Assembly (NCBI GenBank): GCA_964443275.1
Contig: CAYUCE010000002.1
Span: 1-64,000 of the forward strand
DNA length: 64,000 nucleotides
Origin: CAYUCE01 sp964443275
GTDB lineage: Bacteria > Bipolaricaulota > Bipolaricaulia > CAYUCE01
Reading direction: 5' to 3'
The notes beneath the pieces were generated by a model, which was not told where the DNA came from, did no database searches, and saw only the letters and a list, made by a program, of their open reading frames with translations. Both the position numbers and the translations under genes were made by a program. Shown in pieces: positions 1-8,930 of the stretch. Every line of letters starts with the position of its first letter. The first letter of the stretch is position 1.

Positions 1-6
1 CTCCTC

Positions 7-37
7 TAGGGGCTTTTTGCCCCTTTTATTTTTTGCC
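7..37 (+). terminator. Rho-independent terminator, plus strand
   Basis: A GGGGC/GCCCC stem with a T-rich loop is followed by TTTTATTTTTT. The T-run lies on the plus-strand side, so it would end a plus-strand transcript entering from the left of the window. No matching gene is visible here. Confidence 0.7.
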
Positions 38-88
38 TAAGAGGGGGAAGTTGGGATAAAGCGGAGAAAGAGAAATAATACTTTAAAC

Positions 89-1360
89 CTAAGCGTTTTC
101 GACGATCAACTTGGCCAACTTATCCGAGTCGTGCTTTATGGTCTTTTTACCTTCCAGCTCCACTACTTGTAGGAGGTCCTCTCTTATTATTTTGAGCCCG
201 TATTTGTTATCTACAGTTATATCGTCTTCAACCGGGCGGGCTTTATCTATCTCATATTGCTTTAGGAGCCAAGTCGGTACTTTCTTTTGATTGATGATTA
301 TGTAATCGAAGGTGGTTATATCTATTTGCTGGCTTAAAGTATCCAAGTGTTCAGAGACTGTAAAATCGTCCGTCTCCCCCGGTTGGGTCATTAAATTGCA
401 CACGTAGAACTTTAAAGCTTTTGCTTTTTCTATTAGTTGGGGGACCGAGTCAACCAAGAGGTTGGATATCAAGCTGGTAAACAAGCTACCCGGGCCTAAG
501 ACAATGATATCTGCCTTGTTAATCTCTTCAACCACTTTTTGATAGGGCCTCACTTTATCTTGGGATAGATAAATCTTTTTTATCCGGCCCGGTTTTTCGG
601 CCAGTTTAGCTTCCCCCACCACCTTGGCACCGCTTTCTAATTCGCCCACTAAATCCACGTTCTCCAAAGTGGCCGGCAGTACCTGACCCTGTATATTTAA
701 GATGTGGCTGGTTTCCTCAATGGCGGTGTCAAAGCTTCCGGTAAGCTCCTGCATCCCGGCGATAAAAAGATTGCCCAGGGAGTGATTTTTTACCCTTCCG
801 TTTTTGAACCTATATGAGAAAATTTTGGAAATTCTCGATTCATCTTCGGCCAGCGCTATCAGGCAGTTTCTGATATCTCCCGGGGGGAGCATTTCCAGCT
901 CTTCCCGTAAGATCCCCGAACTTCCTCCCGAATCCATGACCGTTACCACTGCGGTGATATTGGAGGTATATTTTTTCAGTCCCCGCAGGGATTGTGAAAG
1001 CCCGGTCCCGCCGCCTATAGCTACAATACGGGGGCCGCGAGATAAGCGCCTTTTGGCATACAGCACCTCTGAGGCCCGGCCTTCGTGATCAGGGGAGATA
1101 CCCCGAACCAAAGAGTGGACAACCTGTTTTATCCCTACCCCAAGTCCGATAACCCCGAGTAGCAAAAGTATAAAGCTAAGCAAATAAGAAATGAATTGGT
1201 TGGGGGCAAGATGGGCGTACAAAAATCTTACTATGTCCTGTCCTACCAAGACGAGAATACCCAAGACTATAAGTAGGGCGGATAAGGCAGCCAAAACACC
1301 CCAGCGCTTGATCTTCATTCCGGGATAAAGCCATTTTAGAGCTCGTTTAAACTTTTCCAT
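89..1360 (-). CDS. yvcK: YvcK/CofD-like gluconeogenesis factor, membrane-anchored
   Basis: Member of the YvcK (UPF0052) family, which has the CofD fold. In Bacillus, YvcK is needed for growth on gluconeogenic carbon and for cell-wall homeostasis, probably by binding UDP-sugars. Two hydrophobic segments (about residues 21-40 and 57-78) precede the soluble domain, so this version is probably membrane-anchored, unlike the shorter soluble B. subtilis protein. The nucleotide-binding loop IGGGTG is at about 115-120, followed by DSGGSSG and PPGDIRN. It is the last gene of a minus-strand series behind dnaE, 25 bases downstream of it. The family call is firm; the exact role in this organism is inferred. 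Confidence 0.9.
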   Translation of the reverse strand: MEKFKRALKWLYPGMKIKRWGVLAALSALLIVLGILVLVGQDIVRFLYAHLAPNQFISYLLSFILLLLGVIGLGVGIKQVVHSLVRGISPDHEGRASEVLYAKRRLSRGPRIVAIGGGTGLSQSLRGLKKYTSNITAVVTVMDSGGSSGILREELEMLPPGDIRNCLIALAEDESRISKIFSYRFKNGRVKNHSLGNLFIAGMQELTGSFDTAIEETSHILNIQGQVLPATLENVDLVGELESGAKVVGEAKLAEKPGRIKKIYLSQDKVRPYQKVVEEINKADIIVLGPGSLFTSLISNLLVDSVPQLIEKAKALKFYVCNLMTQPGETDDFTVSEHLDTLSQQIDITTFDYIIINQKKVPTWLLKQYEIDKARPVEDDITVDNKYGLKIIREDLLQVVELEGKKTIKHDSDKLAKLIVENA

Positions 1361-1385
1361 CTAGCTTAGCACCTACCTTGGTAAG

Positions 1386-4300
1386 CTAAATTTGCTTACG
1401 CTTTATACTGATTTTCCCGTCCCCTATAAGCCCGTACAGTTTGTCTATATCTTGAGATCTTATCTTAAAACTCTCTCCTAATTCTATTACTTCTTTTCTC
1501 CCCCCCTCCCGGAGGTGTATATAGATAGGGTGCTGACCGGAACCGCTATTTAGTACTCCTTTTAACTCTTCTAGGAATCTTTTAGTTAACTCTTCGCAAT
1601 TTAAGGTGAGGTTAACCTCCAGCCGCATCCTTTTTTCAACTTCATCCAGCCCGAATATTTCTTCAGTTATAACCTGTAATTTCCCGTTTCGCTTTTCCGT
1701 CCTGCCTTCTAAAAAAATCAATTTATCCTCTTCTAACCAGGCTCGGGATTTTTCAAACGAATTGGGAAATACGATCACTTCAAGCTGGTGGGTCAAATCC
1801 TCCAAAGTGAGAAAGGCCATCAGCTTGTCATTGCGGGTATTTATCACCTTAACTTGATCTACTCTGCCTCCCAGATATAACTTTTGGCCTTCCCGGTTTT
1901 GGGAGACCTCCTTTAAACTGCAGGAACCGTAAAGAGATAGGATGTCCTTGTATTCGAGGAGGGGATGGCCGGATACATAAAGGCCCAAAAGCTCCTTTTC
2001 AAATTTGAGGAGCTTGCTTTCTGAAAATTCTTCTTGTAGGTCCTCTTCTTGGGTGGTTTGGCCCATCATTTCCTCTTTATTGGAGAAAAAAGAGCGCTGT
2101 CCGCTTCTCCTTTCCTCTTTTGCCAACTGCCCCAACGCAAGCCCTTTGTCTAACTCGGCTAAAAGGGCCTTTCTGGTGGCAAACTGATCGAATGCCCCCG
2201 TCTTGATCAGGCTTATAATTACCTCTCGGTTCACCTTTTCTACGTCAACCCGACGGCAAAAATCATAAAAGTTTTCAAACTTTCCGCCCTGGGATCTTTT
2301 TTTCAAGATGGATTGCACCGCACTCCTGCCCACATGTTTAATGGCGAACAGACCAAACCTAATTTGATCTCCATGGGGAGTGAAGTCGACATCGGATTGG
2401 TTTATGTCCGGAGGAAGAACGTCTAACCCTAGGTCTTTACATTCCTGTATATATTCTGCCACCTTGTCATTATTTCCGCTTACCGAGGTAAGAAGGGAAG
2501 CCATATAAAAGGCGGGCCAGTTGGCTTTAAGATATGCAGTCCAATAAGAAATTAGTGCGTAAGCAGTGGAGTGGGATTTGTTGAAACCGTAGCGGGCAAA
2601 TTTTTCCATATTGGCAAAAAGTCCCTCTGCCTTGGCTTCATCTATTCCATTATCTACACACCCTTTGGTAAACTCCTTTTTCATCTTAAGTAAAAGCCGC
2701 CTGTTTTTCTTACCGATGGCTTTGCGCAAAACATCGGCTTCCTCTAGGCTAAAACCGGCTAAAACCCGGGCCATCTGCATCAATTGCTCTTGATAGATGG
2801 GAAGGCCATATGTATCCTCCAGGACCTCTTGTAGTTCCGGATGTGGGTACTGGATCTCTTTGTTCCCTTTTTTTCTGGCTATATAATCATCTGCCATCCC
2901 GCTTTCCAGCGGCCCCGGCCGGTAAAGGGCCAACAGAGCTATGATATCTTCGAAGTCAGTGGGCTGCATGCGCTTGACTAAGTTCTTCATCCCTGAGCTT
3001 TCCAGTTGAAAGACACCTTTGGTCTTGCCATCTTTTAGAAGTTGGTAGGTCTTAGGATCGGTAAGGGATAGCTCATCTAGGTCTATTTGATCTGCGGTGA
3101 CTTCTTCAATTTTCTTTACCGTTTCATCGATTACGGTTAGATTTCTAAGCCCCAAGAAGTCCATTTTAAGAAGCCCCACCGATTCCAGTTCGTCCATGGC
3201 AAATTGGGTGAGGATTTCTCCGCTGGAAAGTCTCTGTAGAGGTACGTATTGGGTGAGCTTGTCCGGGGCGATAACCACTCCCGCTGCATGGGTAGATACG
3301 TTTCTAGCCAGCCCTTCCAGCCGTTTGGATATATCTATCAGCTTCTTTATATCTTCAGATTCCTCATACATCTTCTTTAACTGTCTTACTTTGGAGAGGG
3401 CTGCTTGTATGGAGGAACCGAAGGGGATCAACTTGGCTATCTTATCTCCGGTGGAGTAAGGTTTTCCCATTACCCGGGCGACGTCCCGCACTGCGCTCTT
3501 GGCGGCCAGCCGATCAAAGGTGGCTATTTGGGATACCTTTTCCTGACCATATTTGTCCTTTACGTAATCGATAACTTGGTCTCTTCTCTTCACGCAAAAA
3601 TCGATATCTATATCCGGGGGGCTGACTCGGGATTTGGATAAAAACCTCTCAAATATGAGCCCGTATTTAAGCGGGTCCACATCGGTTATACCCAAACAGT
3701 AAGATACTAAGCTGCCCACTACCGAGCCTCTGCCCGGGCCTACCGGAATGTGGTTTTTTTTGGCAAATTGAATGAAATCTCTTACGATCAAAAAGTAAGT
3801 CTCATAGCCTATTTCCTTGATAACTGAAAGTTCGTGCTTAAGCCTTTCTTTTACTTCTGTAGGTAAGTCAGCTTGGTAACGTTCTTTAGCTTTCTTAAAA
3901 GTTAAATCTCGTAAGTAAGCCCCCGGATCGTGATAATCGGAAGGAAGCGAGAAGGCGGGCAGTAAGGTGCGGTCAAATTCCAGATTTACTTCGCAGCGGT
4001 CAGCTATCTCCAACGTCCTCTGTAGAGCCTCTTTTTGATTTGGAAAGGCTTCTTCCATCTCTTGTGGTGATTTTAAAAAGTATTCCTCACCTTCGTATAT
4101 CCTTCGGGTGGGATCATCCAGAGTTTTGTTGGTCTGTATATTAAGAAGCACTTCGTGGGCCAGTTTGTCCTCCCGATCCAGATAGTGTACATCGTTGGTT
4201 ACTACGGTGGGAATGGATTCTCGTTGGGAGATTTTTTCTAGTTTTTTATTTATAGTTTGTTGTGCGTCTAAACCGTGGTTTTGTAGTTCCAAAAAGAGAT

Positions 4301-4808
4301 TATTTTGACCGAAGATATCTTGTAACTTGTGAACCGCGGCCCCCGCTTCTTCCATTCTTTCTTGTTCAATTAGGGAGGGTACTTCTCCACGCATGCACCC
4401 GGTTAGGGCAATTAAACCCTGGTGGTATTCGCGCAGCAGTTCGTCGTCTACCCGCGGTTTATAATAAAAACCCTCAGTAAAACCCCGGCTGGTAAGTTCG
4501 ATGAGGTTGCGGTAGCCCTGATTGTTTTCGGCCAGTACCACTAAATGATAGTATTTGGCGTTGCTTTTAGCTCCTTTTTTCTCAAAGCGACTTCCGGGGG
4601 CTACATATAGCTCGGCCCCTATTATGGGTTTTATGCCCGCCTTCTTGGATTTTTGATAAAACTCTACAGCCCCTCTTATGGCTCCGTGGTCGGTCAAGGC
4701 CAGGGCTTGCATCCCTAACTGTTTAGTTTTATTTAAGAGATCATCAATCTTGCAGGCTGCATCCAGCAGGCTATATTCCGAATGAGTATGTAGGTGAACA
4801 AAGTCCAT
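1386..4808 (-). CDS. dnaE: DNA polymerase III alpha subunit
   Basis: Replicative polymerase catalytic subunit, 1,140 residues, typical of DnaE rather than PolC. An N-terminal PHP domain begins HLHTHSEYS (residues 5-13). The palm carries PDIDIDF near residue 400, and the fingers region has HAAGVVIAP and KKNRRLLLKMKKEF. A C-terminal OB fold (LGGRVDQVKVINTRNDK onward) binds single-stranded DNA. No exonuclease insertion of PolC type is present. The ATG start lies 9 bases after the stop of the ftsB-like gene, so the two are probably co-transcribed. Confidence 0.97.
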   Translation of the reverse strand: MDFVHLHTHSEYSLLDAACKIDDLLNKTKQLGMQALALTDHGAIRGAVEFYQKSKKAGIKPIIGAELYVAPGSRFEKKGAKSNAKYYHLVVLAENNQGYRNLIELTSRGFTEGFYYKPRVDDELLREYHQGLIALTGCMRGEVPSLIEQERMEEAGAAVHKLQDIFGQNNLFLELQNHGLDAQQTINKKLEKISQRESIPTVVTNDVHYLDREDKLAHEVLLNIQTNKTLDDPTRRIYEGEEYFLKSPQEMEEAFPNQKEALQRTLEIADRCEVNLEFDRTLLPAFSLPSDYHDPGAYLRDLTFKKAKERYQADLPTEVKERLKHELSVIKEIGYETYFLIVRDFIQFAKKNHIPVGPGRGSVVGSLVSYCLGITDVDPLKYGLIFERFLSKSRVSPPDIDIDFCVKRRDQVIDYVKDKYGQEKVSQIATFDRLAAKSAVRDVARVMGKPYSTGDKIAKLIPFGSSIQAALSKVRQLKKMYEESEDIKKLIDISKRLEGLARNVSTHAAGVVIAPDKLTQYVPLQRLSSGEILTQFAMDELESVGLLKMDFLGLRNLTVIDETVKKIEEVTADQIDLDELSLTDPKTYQLLKDGKTKGVFQLESSGMKNLVKRMQPTDFEDIIALLALYRPGPLESGMADDYIARKKGNKEIQYPHPELQEVLEDTYGLPIYQEQLMQMARVLAGFSLEEADVLRKAIGKKNRRLLLKMKKEFTKGCVDNGIDEAKAEGLFANMEKFARYGFNKSHSTAYALISYWTAYLKANWPAFYMASLLTSVSGNNDKVAEYIQECKDLGLDVLPPDINQSDVDFTPHGDQIRFGLFAIKHVGRSAVQSILKKRSQGGKFENFYDFCRRVDVEKVNREVIISLIKTGAFDQFATRKALLAELDKGLALGQLAKEERRSGQRSFFSNKEEMMGQTTQEEDLQEEFSESKLLKFEKELLGLYVSGHPLLEYKDILSLYGSCSLKEVSQNREGQKLYLGGRVDQVKVINTRNDKLMAFLTLEDLTHQLEVIVFPNSFEKSRAWLEEDKLIFLEGRTEKRNGKLQVITEEIFGLDEVEKRMRLEVNLTLNCEELTKRFLEELKGVLNSGSGQHPIYIHLREGGRKEVIELGESFKIRSQDIDKLYGLIGDGKISIKRKQI

Positions 4809-4817
4809 GGTTTTTTG

Positions 4818-5135
4818 TTAAGGACCTATAATTATATATTTTTCTTCTCCCGGTTTGATTAACCCCAATTCCTTTCTGGCTAAATATTCTATGTATTCCA
4901 AATCGTCCTTTTTGCCCAAAAGCTCTCGTAGCTCCTCACTTTCGGTAAGTAATTTAGCCCGTTTGATTAATTGGTCATCTATTGCTGATTTAATGGAAGA
5001 TATATGCCTGGACCTAAGATAGAAAACGGAACTGACCAATAAGATTATTAAAATAAGGACGGATACAAAGGTGATTCTGGCCGTTCTTTTCGCCCGTTCT
5101 CTTCGCCTCAGGGTACTTTTCTTTACTGCTCCCAT
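4818..5135 (-). CDS. FtsB/DivIC-type septum protein
   Basis: Small bitopic membrane protein of 105 residues. A basic N-terminus (KKSTLRRRERAKR) is followed by one membrane segment (about 22-41), a coiled-coil stretch (45-75) and a tail containing YIEYLARKELGLIKPGE, the signature of the FtsB/DivIC septum-formation family. Family members form the FtsQLB (DivIB-FtsL-DivIC) complex that activates septal cell-wall synthesis. It sits between eno and dnaE on the same strand; proximity of ftsB to eno is common in bacteria and supports the call. FtsB and DivIC cannot be told apart from sequence alone. Confidence 0.85.
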   Translation of the reverse strand: MGAVKKSTLRRRERAKRTARITFVSVLILIILLVSSVFYLRSRHISSIKSAIDDQLIKRAKLLTESEELRELLGKKDDLEYIEYLARKELGLIKPGEEKYIIIGP

Positions 5136-5185
5136 TTGATGAGTTTTTAAAGAGGTGGTTTACCTCAAGTTGGCTTGCGGATTTT

Positions 5186-5219
5186 ACCTATCCCAGCGGG
5201 CAAGCCCTGTGGAATAGGT
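5186..5219 (-). other. Hairpin directly after enolase stop
   Basis: Imperfect inverted repeat: ACCTATTCC pairs with GGGATAGGT (one wobble) around an inner GGGC/GCCC. It begins a few bases after the enolase stop codon. There is no T-run after it, so it is more likely a processing or mRNA-stability structure between eno and the ftsB-like gene than a strong terminator. Confidence 0.4.
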
Positions 5220-5224
5220 TCAAT

Positions 5225-6490
5225 TTAGGCTTTCATATTATTCCACGGGGCAAGCTCTAAGTCAAATTCATTTTCTATTCGTAGAAGTTGATTGTATTTG
5301 GCTACCCTCTCCGACCGGGAAACAGAACCAGTTTTGATCTGACCGGACCCCACACCTACCGCTAGATCGGCAATGGTAGTATCTTCGGTTTCACCCGATC
5401 GGTGTGAAATTACGTTGGTGTAGCCGGCTTTTTTTACCATGTTTATAGCCTCAAGGGTCTCGGTTAAGGTCCCGATTTGGTTGGGCTTTATCAAAACTGA
5501 GTTGGCTACCTTTTTCTCTATTCCTTTCTTGATTAGGCGGGTGTTAGTTACGAAAATGTCATCTCCCACTAACTGGGTCTTTTCGCCTAATTCTTTAGTC
5601 ATAAGCTGCCAGCCGTCCCAATCGTCTTGGTCCAACCCGTCTTCGATGGAGATTATCGGATAATCACCAATCCAGCCCTCGTACAACTGGATAAGTTCCT
5701 CGGAGTTAAATGATTTTCCTTCTCCTTTAAAATCATATTGTCCATCGTTTAGAAGCTCGGATGCCGCCACATCCAGGGCTAGCGATACGTCCTTGCCCGG
5801 AGTGTAGTCGCTTTGGCTTATACTGTCTAAAATTAGCTCTATGGCTTCTCGGTTGTTTTTAAGATCGGGGGCAAATCCTCCCTCATCACCTACGGCAGTA
5901 GATAAACCCTTGCTGGCAAGTATCCCTTTCAAAGAATGAAAGACTTCAGAGCAAATTCGGACGGCTTGTTTGAAGTTGCTTGCTCCTATGGGTACGATCA
6001 TAAATTCCTGTACGTCCAAGTTGTTGTCGGCGTGAGCTCCTCCATTTAGGATATTTACCAGTGGAATGGGAAGATTAGCTCTTTGGACTCCGGCAATATA
6101 TTTAAATAAGGGTAAATTTAGGCTGGAAGCGGCGGCTTTAGCCACTGCCAGAGAGACTCCCAGTAAGGCATTGGCCCCCAAATTGCTTTTGTTTTCGGTT
6201 GAGTCCAGTTGGATTAGCTTTTGGTCTATTTCTTCCTGCCACAGGCAGGACATACCTTCTATACCGGCGGCTATTTTTTCATTGACGTTCTTTACCGCTT
6301 TTTTTACCCCTTTGCCGTGAAATCTCTGATCTTTGTCTCGTAATTCTAGTGCTTCTAACCTGCCGGTGGAGGCCCCGGAAGGTACGGAAGCCCGGCCCCA
6401 AAAGCCATCTTCGGTAATAACTTCCACTTCCACGGTGGGATTCCCTCTGGAATCAAGGATTTCCAGGCCTCTAACTTCAGCTATGATCAA
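5225..6490 (-). CDS. eno: Enolase
   Basis: Converts 2-phosphoglycerate to phosphoenolpyruvate in glycolysis. Conserved features include [39 protein letters not shown], the metal ligands in SIEDG and GDD, catalytic Lys in LIKPNQIGT, and [14 protein letters not shown]. An upstream GTG (6523) would give 432 residues. The TTG at 6490 is preferred: it has GAGGTGA eight bases upstream, gives the usual N-terminus just before ILDSRGNP, and leaves a leader of about 39 nt from the promoter at 6536-6564. The GTG would lie almost on the transcription start. Confidence 0.95.
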   Translation of the reverse strand: MIIAEVRGLEILDSRGNPTVEVEVITEDGFWGRASVPSGASTGRLEALELRDKDQRFHGKGVKKAVKNVNEKIAAGIEGMSCLWQEEIDQKLIQLDSTENKSNLGANALLGVSLAVAKAAASSLNLPLFKYIAGVQRANLPIPLVNILNGGAHADNNLDVQEFMIVPIGASNFKQAVRICSEVFHSLKGILASKGLSTAVGDEGGFAPDLKNNREAIELILDSISQSDYTPGKDVSLALDVAASELLNDGQYDFKGEGKSFNSEELIQLYEGWIGDYPIISIEDGLDQDDWDGWQLMTKELGEKTQLVGDDIFVTNTRLIKKGIEKKVANSVLIKPNQIGTLTETLEAINMVKKAGYTNVISHRSGETEDTTIADLAVGVGSGQIKTGSVSRSERVAKYNQLLRIENEFDLELAPWNNMKA

Positions 6491-6535
6491 TTTTGCACTC
6501 ACCTCTCCTTTTCCTTTCACCACTTTTGCAACAAA

Positions 6536-6564
6536 ATTATACGGGCCTCAACTCGCTAAATCAA
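6536..6564 (-). promoter_or_regulatory. Promoter of eno
   Basis: On the minus strand, TTGATT (6564-6559), a 17-base spacer and TATAAT (6541-6536). It is a good sigma-70/sigma-A type promoter in the gap between the DUF4416 gene and eno, so eno and downstream genes can be expressed independently of the first gene. Confidence 0.7.
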
Positions 6565-6601
6565 ACCCCCAGGTAAATTTAATAGGGGACTTTTGTGGGT
6601 G

Positions 6602-7138
6602 TTAAAGGCTGGCTACATATTTTTTTCTTACCCGGTTAAAAAAATTTATGTATTCTTCAGATTTGTAATCCGGATAGGTCCAGGGGAAAGGTACGAAACT
6701 ATCCCCTTCGAATTTTAAAGTTACTTCCCCGTAGATTCCGCTTTTTAAATAAATGCGGTGGGAGTAATTTTTGGTAGTGGCCAGTACCAATTTAGCAGGA
6801 GCCAGATAACCGGGATCGATGTTAACGGGCCTGGCCACCGGGGGACTTGTTTTTTCACGAAAAGATTCCTCCAACTGATTAGTAAAAATCTTTATACTGG
6901 GCAGCCGGTCGGGATTTATTAACTCCCGGAAGGCTAAAAACTGCCTCATAAGATTTTGGCCCATAGTGGATTGGTAATAATCGGTCCAATGGAAGGAAAA
7001 GATATCGCTCATTTGATCCACTGGGCCAAATTCTTTTACCAACGAATCCTTAGCTTCCGAAAGCCAGTTTTTGCGGCCGGCTATCAAACCACTTATTAGC
7101 TTCACCGGCGGGGGTTTGCTGATTTTACCCATCTGCAA
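6602..7138 (-). CDS. DUF4416 family protein
   Basis: 178 residues. The pattern KLISGLIAGR near the start, FHWTDYYQSTMG, INIDPGYL-like NIDPGYLAPAKLVLAT, the KNYSHRIYL segment and FPWTYPDYKS near the C-terminus match the DUF4416 family, seen in Thermodesulfobacteria, Planctomycetes, Aminicenantes and other diderms. Function is unknown. No signal peptide or membrane segment is visible. It leads the minus-strand operon that runs into eno, ftsB-like, dnaE and yvcK. Two closely spaced ATG codons (residues 1 and 3) are possible starts. Confidence 0.8.
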   Translation of the reverse strand: MQMGKISKPPPVKLISGLIAGRKNWLSEAKDSLVKEFGPVDQMSDIFSFHWTDYYQSTMGQNLMRQFLAFRELINPDRLPSIKIFTNQLEESFREKTSPPVARPVNIDPGYLAPAKLVLATTKNYSHRIYLKSGIYGEVTLKFEGDSFVPFPWTYPDYKSEEYINFFNRVRKKYVASL

Positions 7139-7171
7139 CTTTCCTTTTAGGGGTTATATTTTACATTCAAG

Positions 7172-7200
7172 GTTATAGTAGGTTATCCACACCGGGTCAA
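7172..7200 (-). promoter_or_regulatory. Promoter of DUF4416 operon
   Basis: Minus strand TTGACC (7200-7195), 17-base spacer, TATAAC (7177-7172). It lies about 35 bases upstream of the DUF4416 start and would head the operon running towards the left end of the window. It is divergent to the sigma-factor promoter. Confidence 0.7.
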
Positions 7201-7251
7201 TGCAACTAATTTGAATAATAAGACAGGGGGTTACCATAACCAATTACTGGC

Positions 7252-7294
7252 TGTGAATTCACAATTTTTTAGTAATGGCGTAATGGCCGTTACT
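7252..7294. promoter_or_regulatory. Palindromes in divergent intergenic region
   Basis: A perfect 12-base palindrome TGTGAATTCACA (7252-7263) is followed by the imperfect inverted repeat AGTAATGGC/GCCGTTACT (about 7271-7294). Both lie just upstream of the sigma-factor promoter and between two divergent genes, so they are candidate operators. The binding protein is unknown. Confidence 0.4.
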
Positions 7295-7303
7295 ATTATC
7301 ACT

Positions 7304-7330
7304 TTGAACCGGTTATTTAAACTATATAAT
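7304..7330 (+). promoter_or_regulatory. Promoter of sigma-factor gene
   Basis: TTGAAC (7304-7309) and TATAAT (7325-7330) with a 15-base spacer. The predicted transcription start (about 7337) is only some five bases before the ATG at 7342, and no Shine-Dalgarno sequence is present, which points to a leaderless mRNA. Confidence 0.5.
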
Positions 7331-7341
7331 ATTAAGTTGCC

Positions 7342-8112
7342 ATGGCCGATAAGAACCAAAAGCTTTTGCATTCCCTATCCGAGCTGGACAAAGACAGCCA
7401 GAGGGCCAGAAAGATAGAAGAGAAGTTGGTGGAGAAAAATATTGGCCTGGTAAAGTCTATAGCCAAGGATTATCTTCATTCGGGGGAGGAATTTGATGAT
7501 CTGGTGCAGGCGGGTTATATCGGCCTGCTTAACGCCATTCATAACTACGATTTTAGCAAAGGGGCTAAGTTTTCCACCTACGCCACTCATCTCATAAAGG
7601 GGGAAATACGCCACTACATCCGTGACAAGCACGGGGAAATCCGTCTGCCAGCTTGGATTCAGGAGCTAAACTATAAGGTGAGAAAAGCAGAAGAAGACTT
7701 CTTTCACCAGGAAGGTAGGTTACCCACTCTGGCCGAGCTGGCAGATCAACTTGATATGGAAGAGGAAGGGGTCAAAGAAATCCTTAAAGCTAGAAAGAGT
7801 ATGCAATATGTCTCCATTGACCAAGAAAGAAGGAAGCAAGACCCCCGCCCTACATTGGATTTGAGTAAGATCAAAGGGAAGGAAGAGAAGGGAGATATTC
7901 CACTGGAGATAAAGGTAAAGATAGCCGAGGCCATAGAGAAGCTGTCTCAGGTACAGCAGGAGATAATTAGGGGCCTTTTTTATGAGGAGAAAACTCAAGC
8001 CGAGATGGGAGAAAGGGTAGGTTATTCCCAAAGACATATCTCCCGCCTAAAGGATAAGGCCCTGGATGAGATTAAGAAAGATCTTAATGAAAAAAAGGAA
8101 GACAAAGGCTAA
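7342..8112 (+). CDS. Sigma-70 family sigma factor (SigB/F/G type)
   Basis: 256 residues, an RNA polymerase sigma factor with regions 2, 3 and 4 but no region 1.1. Region 2 holds NIGLVKSIAKDY, FDDLVQAGYIGLLNAIHNYD and FSTYATHLIKGEIRHYIRDK; region 3 starts at IRLPAWI; region 4 ends with the helix-turn-helix KTQAEMGERVGYSQRHISRLK. This layout matches the SigB/SigF/SigG group used in Firmicutes for stress and sporulation, but no anti-sigma or anti-anti-sigma gene is nearby. The ATG overlaps the end of the core promoter region, suggesting a leaderless transcript. Confidence 0.9.
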   Translation: MADKNQKLLHSLSELDKDSQRARKIEEKLVEKNIGLVKSIAKDYLHSGEEFDDLVQAGYIGLLNAIHNYDFSKGAKFSTYATHLIKGEIRHYIRDKHGEIRLPAWIQELNYKVRKAEEDFFHQEGRLPTLAELADQLDMEEEGVKEILKARKSMQYVSIDQERRKQDPRPTLDLSKIKGKEEKGDIPLEIKVKIAEAIEKLSQVQQEIIRGLFYEEKTQAEMGERVGYSQRHISRLKDKALDEIKKDLNEKKEDKG

Positions 8113-8182
8113 AAAGAGCATGTCTAAAAGTCTTTTAAATATAGAATAATAGGTTTAAAGGAGCAAGATGTGTAAGTAGATT

Positions 8183-8479
8183 ATGCCTAACGGAAAAGTG
8201 CAAGACTGTATAAATCTAGCTTTGACCATAAATCAAGTAATAGATTATCTGGGGAGGGTAGTATATTGCCTGCACGAGGGGCAGAAAAACAAAGCCGTGC
8301 ATAATTTGGATGCGGCGGCTTCCCAGGTTAAAAAGCTCATTGGGCAGATTGGAGCACCAAAAGGTGAAGTGGCGGCGATTTTAGACCATAAAAGTTCTCA
8401 ATCAATTTCGGAAAATCTGGAATCAGTCAATCAACTAATTACCGAGATCAAGGAGGTTTGGGGTACAGACGAGGAGTAG
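8183..8479 (+). CDS. Small helical hypothetical protein
   Basis: 98 residues, predicted soluble and mostly helical (NLALTINQVIDYLGRVVYCL; NLDAAASQVKKLIGQIG). No family recognised. It follows the sigma factor by 70 bases on the same strand. The start is doubtful: a Shine-Dalgarno sequence AAAGGAG (8157-8163) is placed for an ATG at 8168, but that frame reads ATG TGT AAG TAG before the ATG at 8183, which is in the same frame. The coding sequence could therefore be a gene with an in-frame amber codon, a reinitiation product, or a decaying gene. Confidence 0.55.
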   Translation: MPNGKVQDCINLALTINQVIDYLGRVVYCLHEGQKNKAVHNLDAAASQVKKLIGQIGAPKGEVAAILDHKSSQSISENLESVNQLITEIKEVWGTDEE

Positions 8480-8489
8480 AAAGCAAAAT

Positions 8490-8824
8490 GTTCTGAAAAG
8501 GTGGTTCAGTAACTTCCTGACTAACCTCATAACTGCAGCGGAGTGAATAGTTGCTTAAATTTGTAGCAGATGATTTTTTGAAATCCTTGTATGTTTGGGG
8601 CAAGACTTTTTGGCCTGAGTTGTCATTTCCACTCCCGGTCTCTTCCAAGAAATCCTCCTTTCCAGAGCCTTTTTATATGTCCTTTCTATATTTTCATCGG
8701 ACTCAATTTCCCGGTTTTTGTTTCCTGAAGCTGGTATTTCATTTGCATCGGAAACAAAAAAGCTAGTGTGGGAGGCAAATCCTACACAGAGTAGAATTAT
8801 GTTTATAGACAGGGCTTTCTCTAT
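8490..8824 (-). pseudogene. Decayed msrAB copy
   Basis: Remnant of a second methionine sulfoxide reductase AB gene. Its 5' end (8765-8824) reads IEKALSINIILLCVGFA, matching the signal peptide [17 protein letters not shown] of the intact gene at 10009-11139, with ATG changed to ATA. The 3' part (8490-8690) matches the MsrA-MsrB linker, for example YKKGSGKEDFLEET and TEPPFQN, but one A is missing from an A-run, causing a frameshift. Nearly all of the MsrA domain and the entire MsrB domain are gone. The promoter-proximal TTCGCTATAAA is also shared by both loci, so the duplication included upstream sequence. Confidence 0.85.
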
Positions 8825-8930
8825 TTAATACACTCCTAATTTTTTAAGTTTTGATATAAACTTCTGCATCACTTTTTATAGCGAACCTTTGTTAAAGATA
8901 CTATCCTGTCGACTGATCTTCCTAAAAGAT

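Noticed and set aside
8448..8648. 66-residue minus-strand open frame
   Set aside because: It is the frameshifted linker remnant of the decayed msrAB copy, so it is reported as a pseudogene instead.
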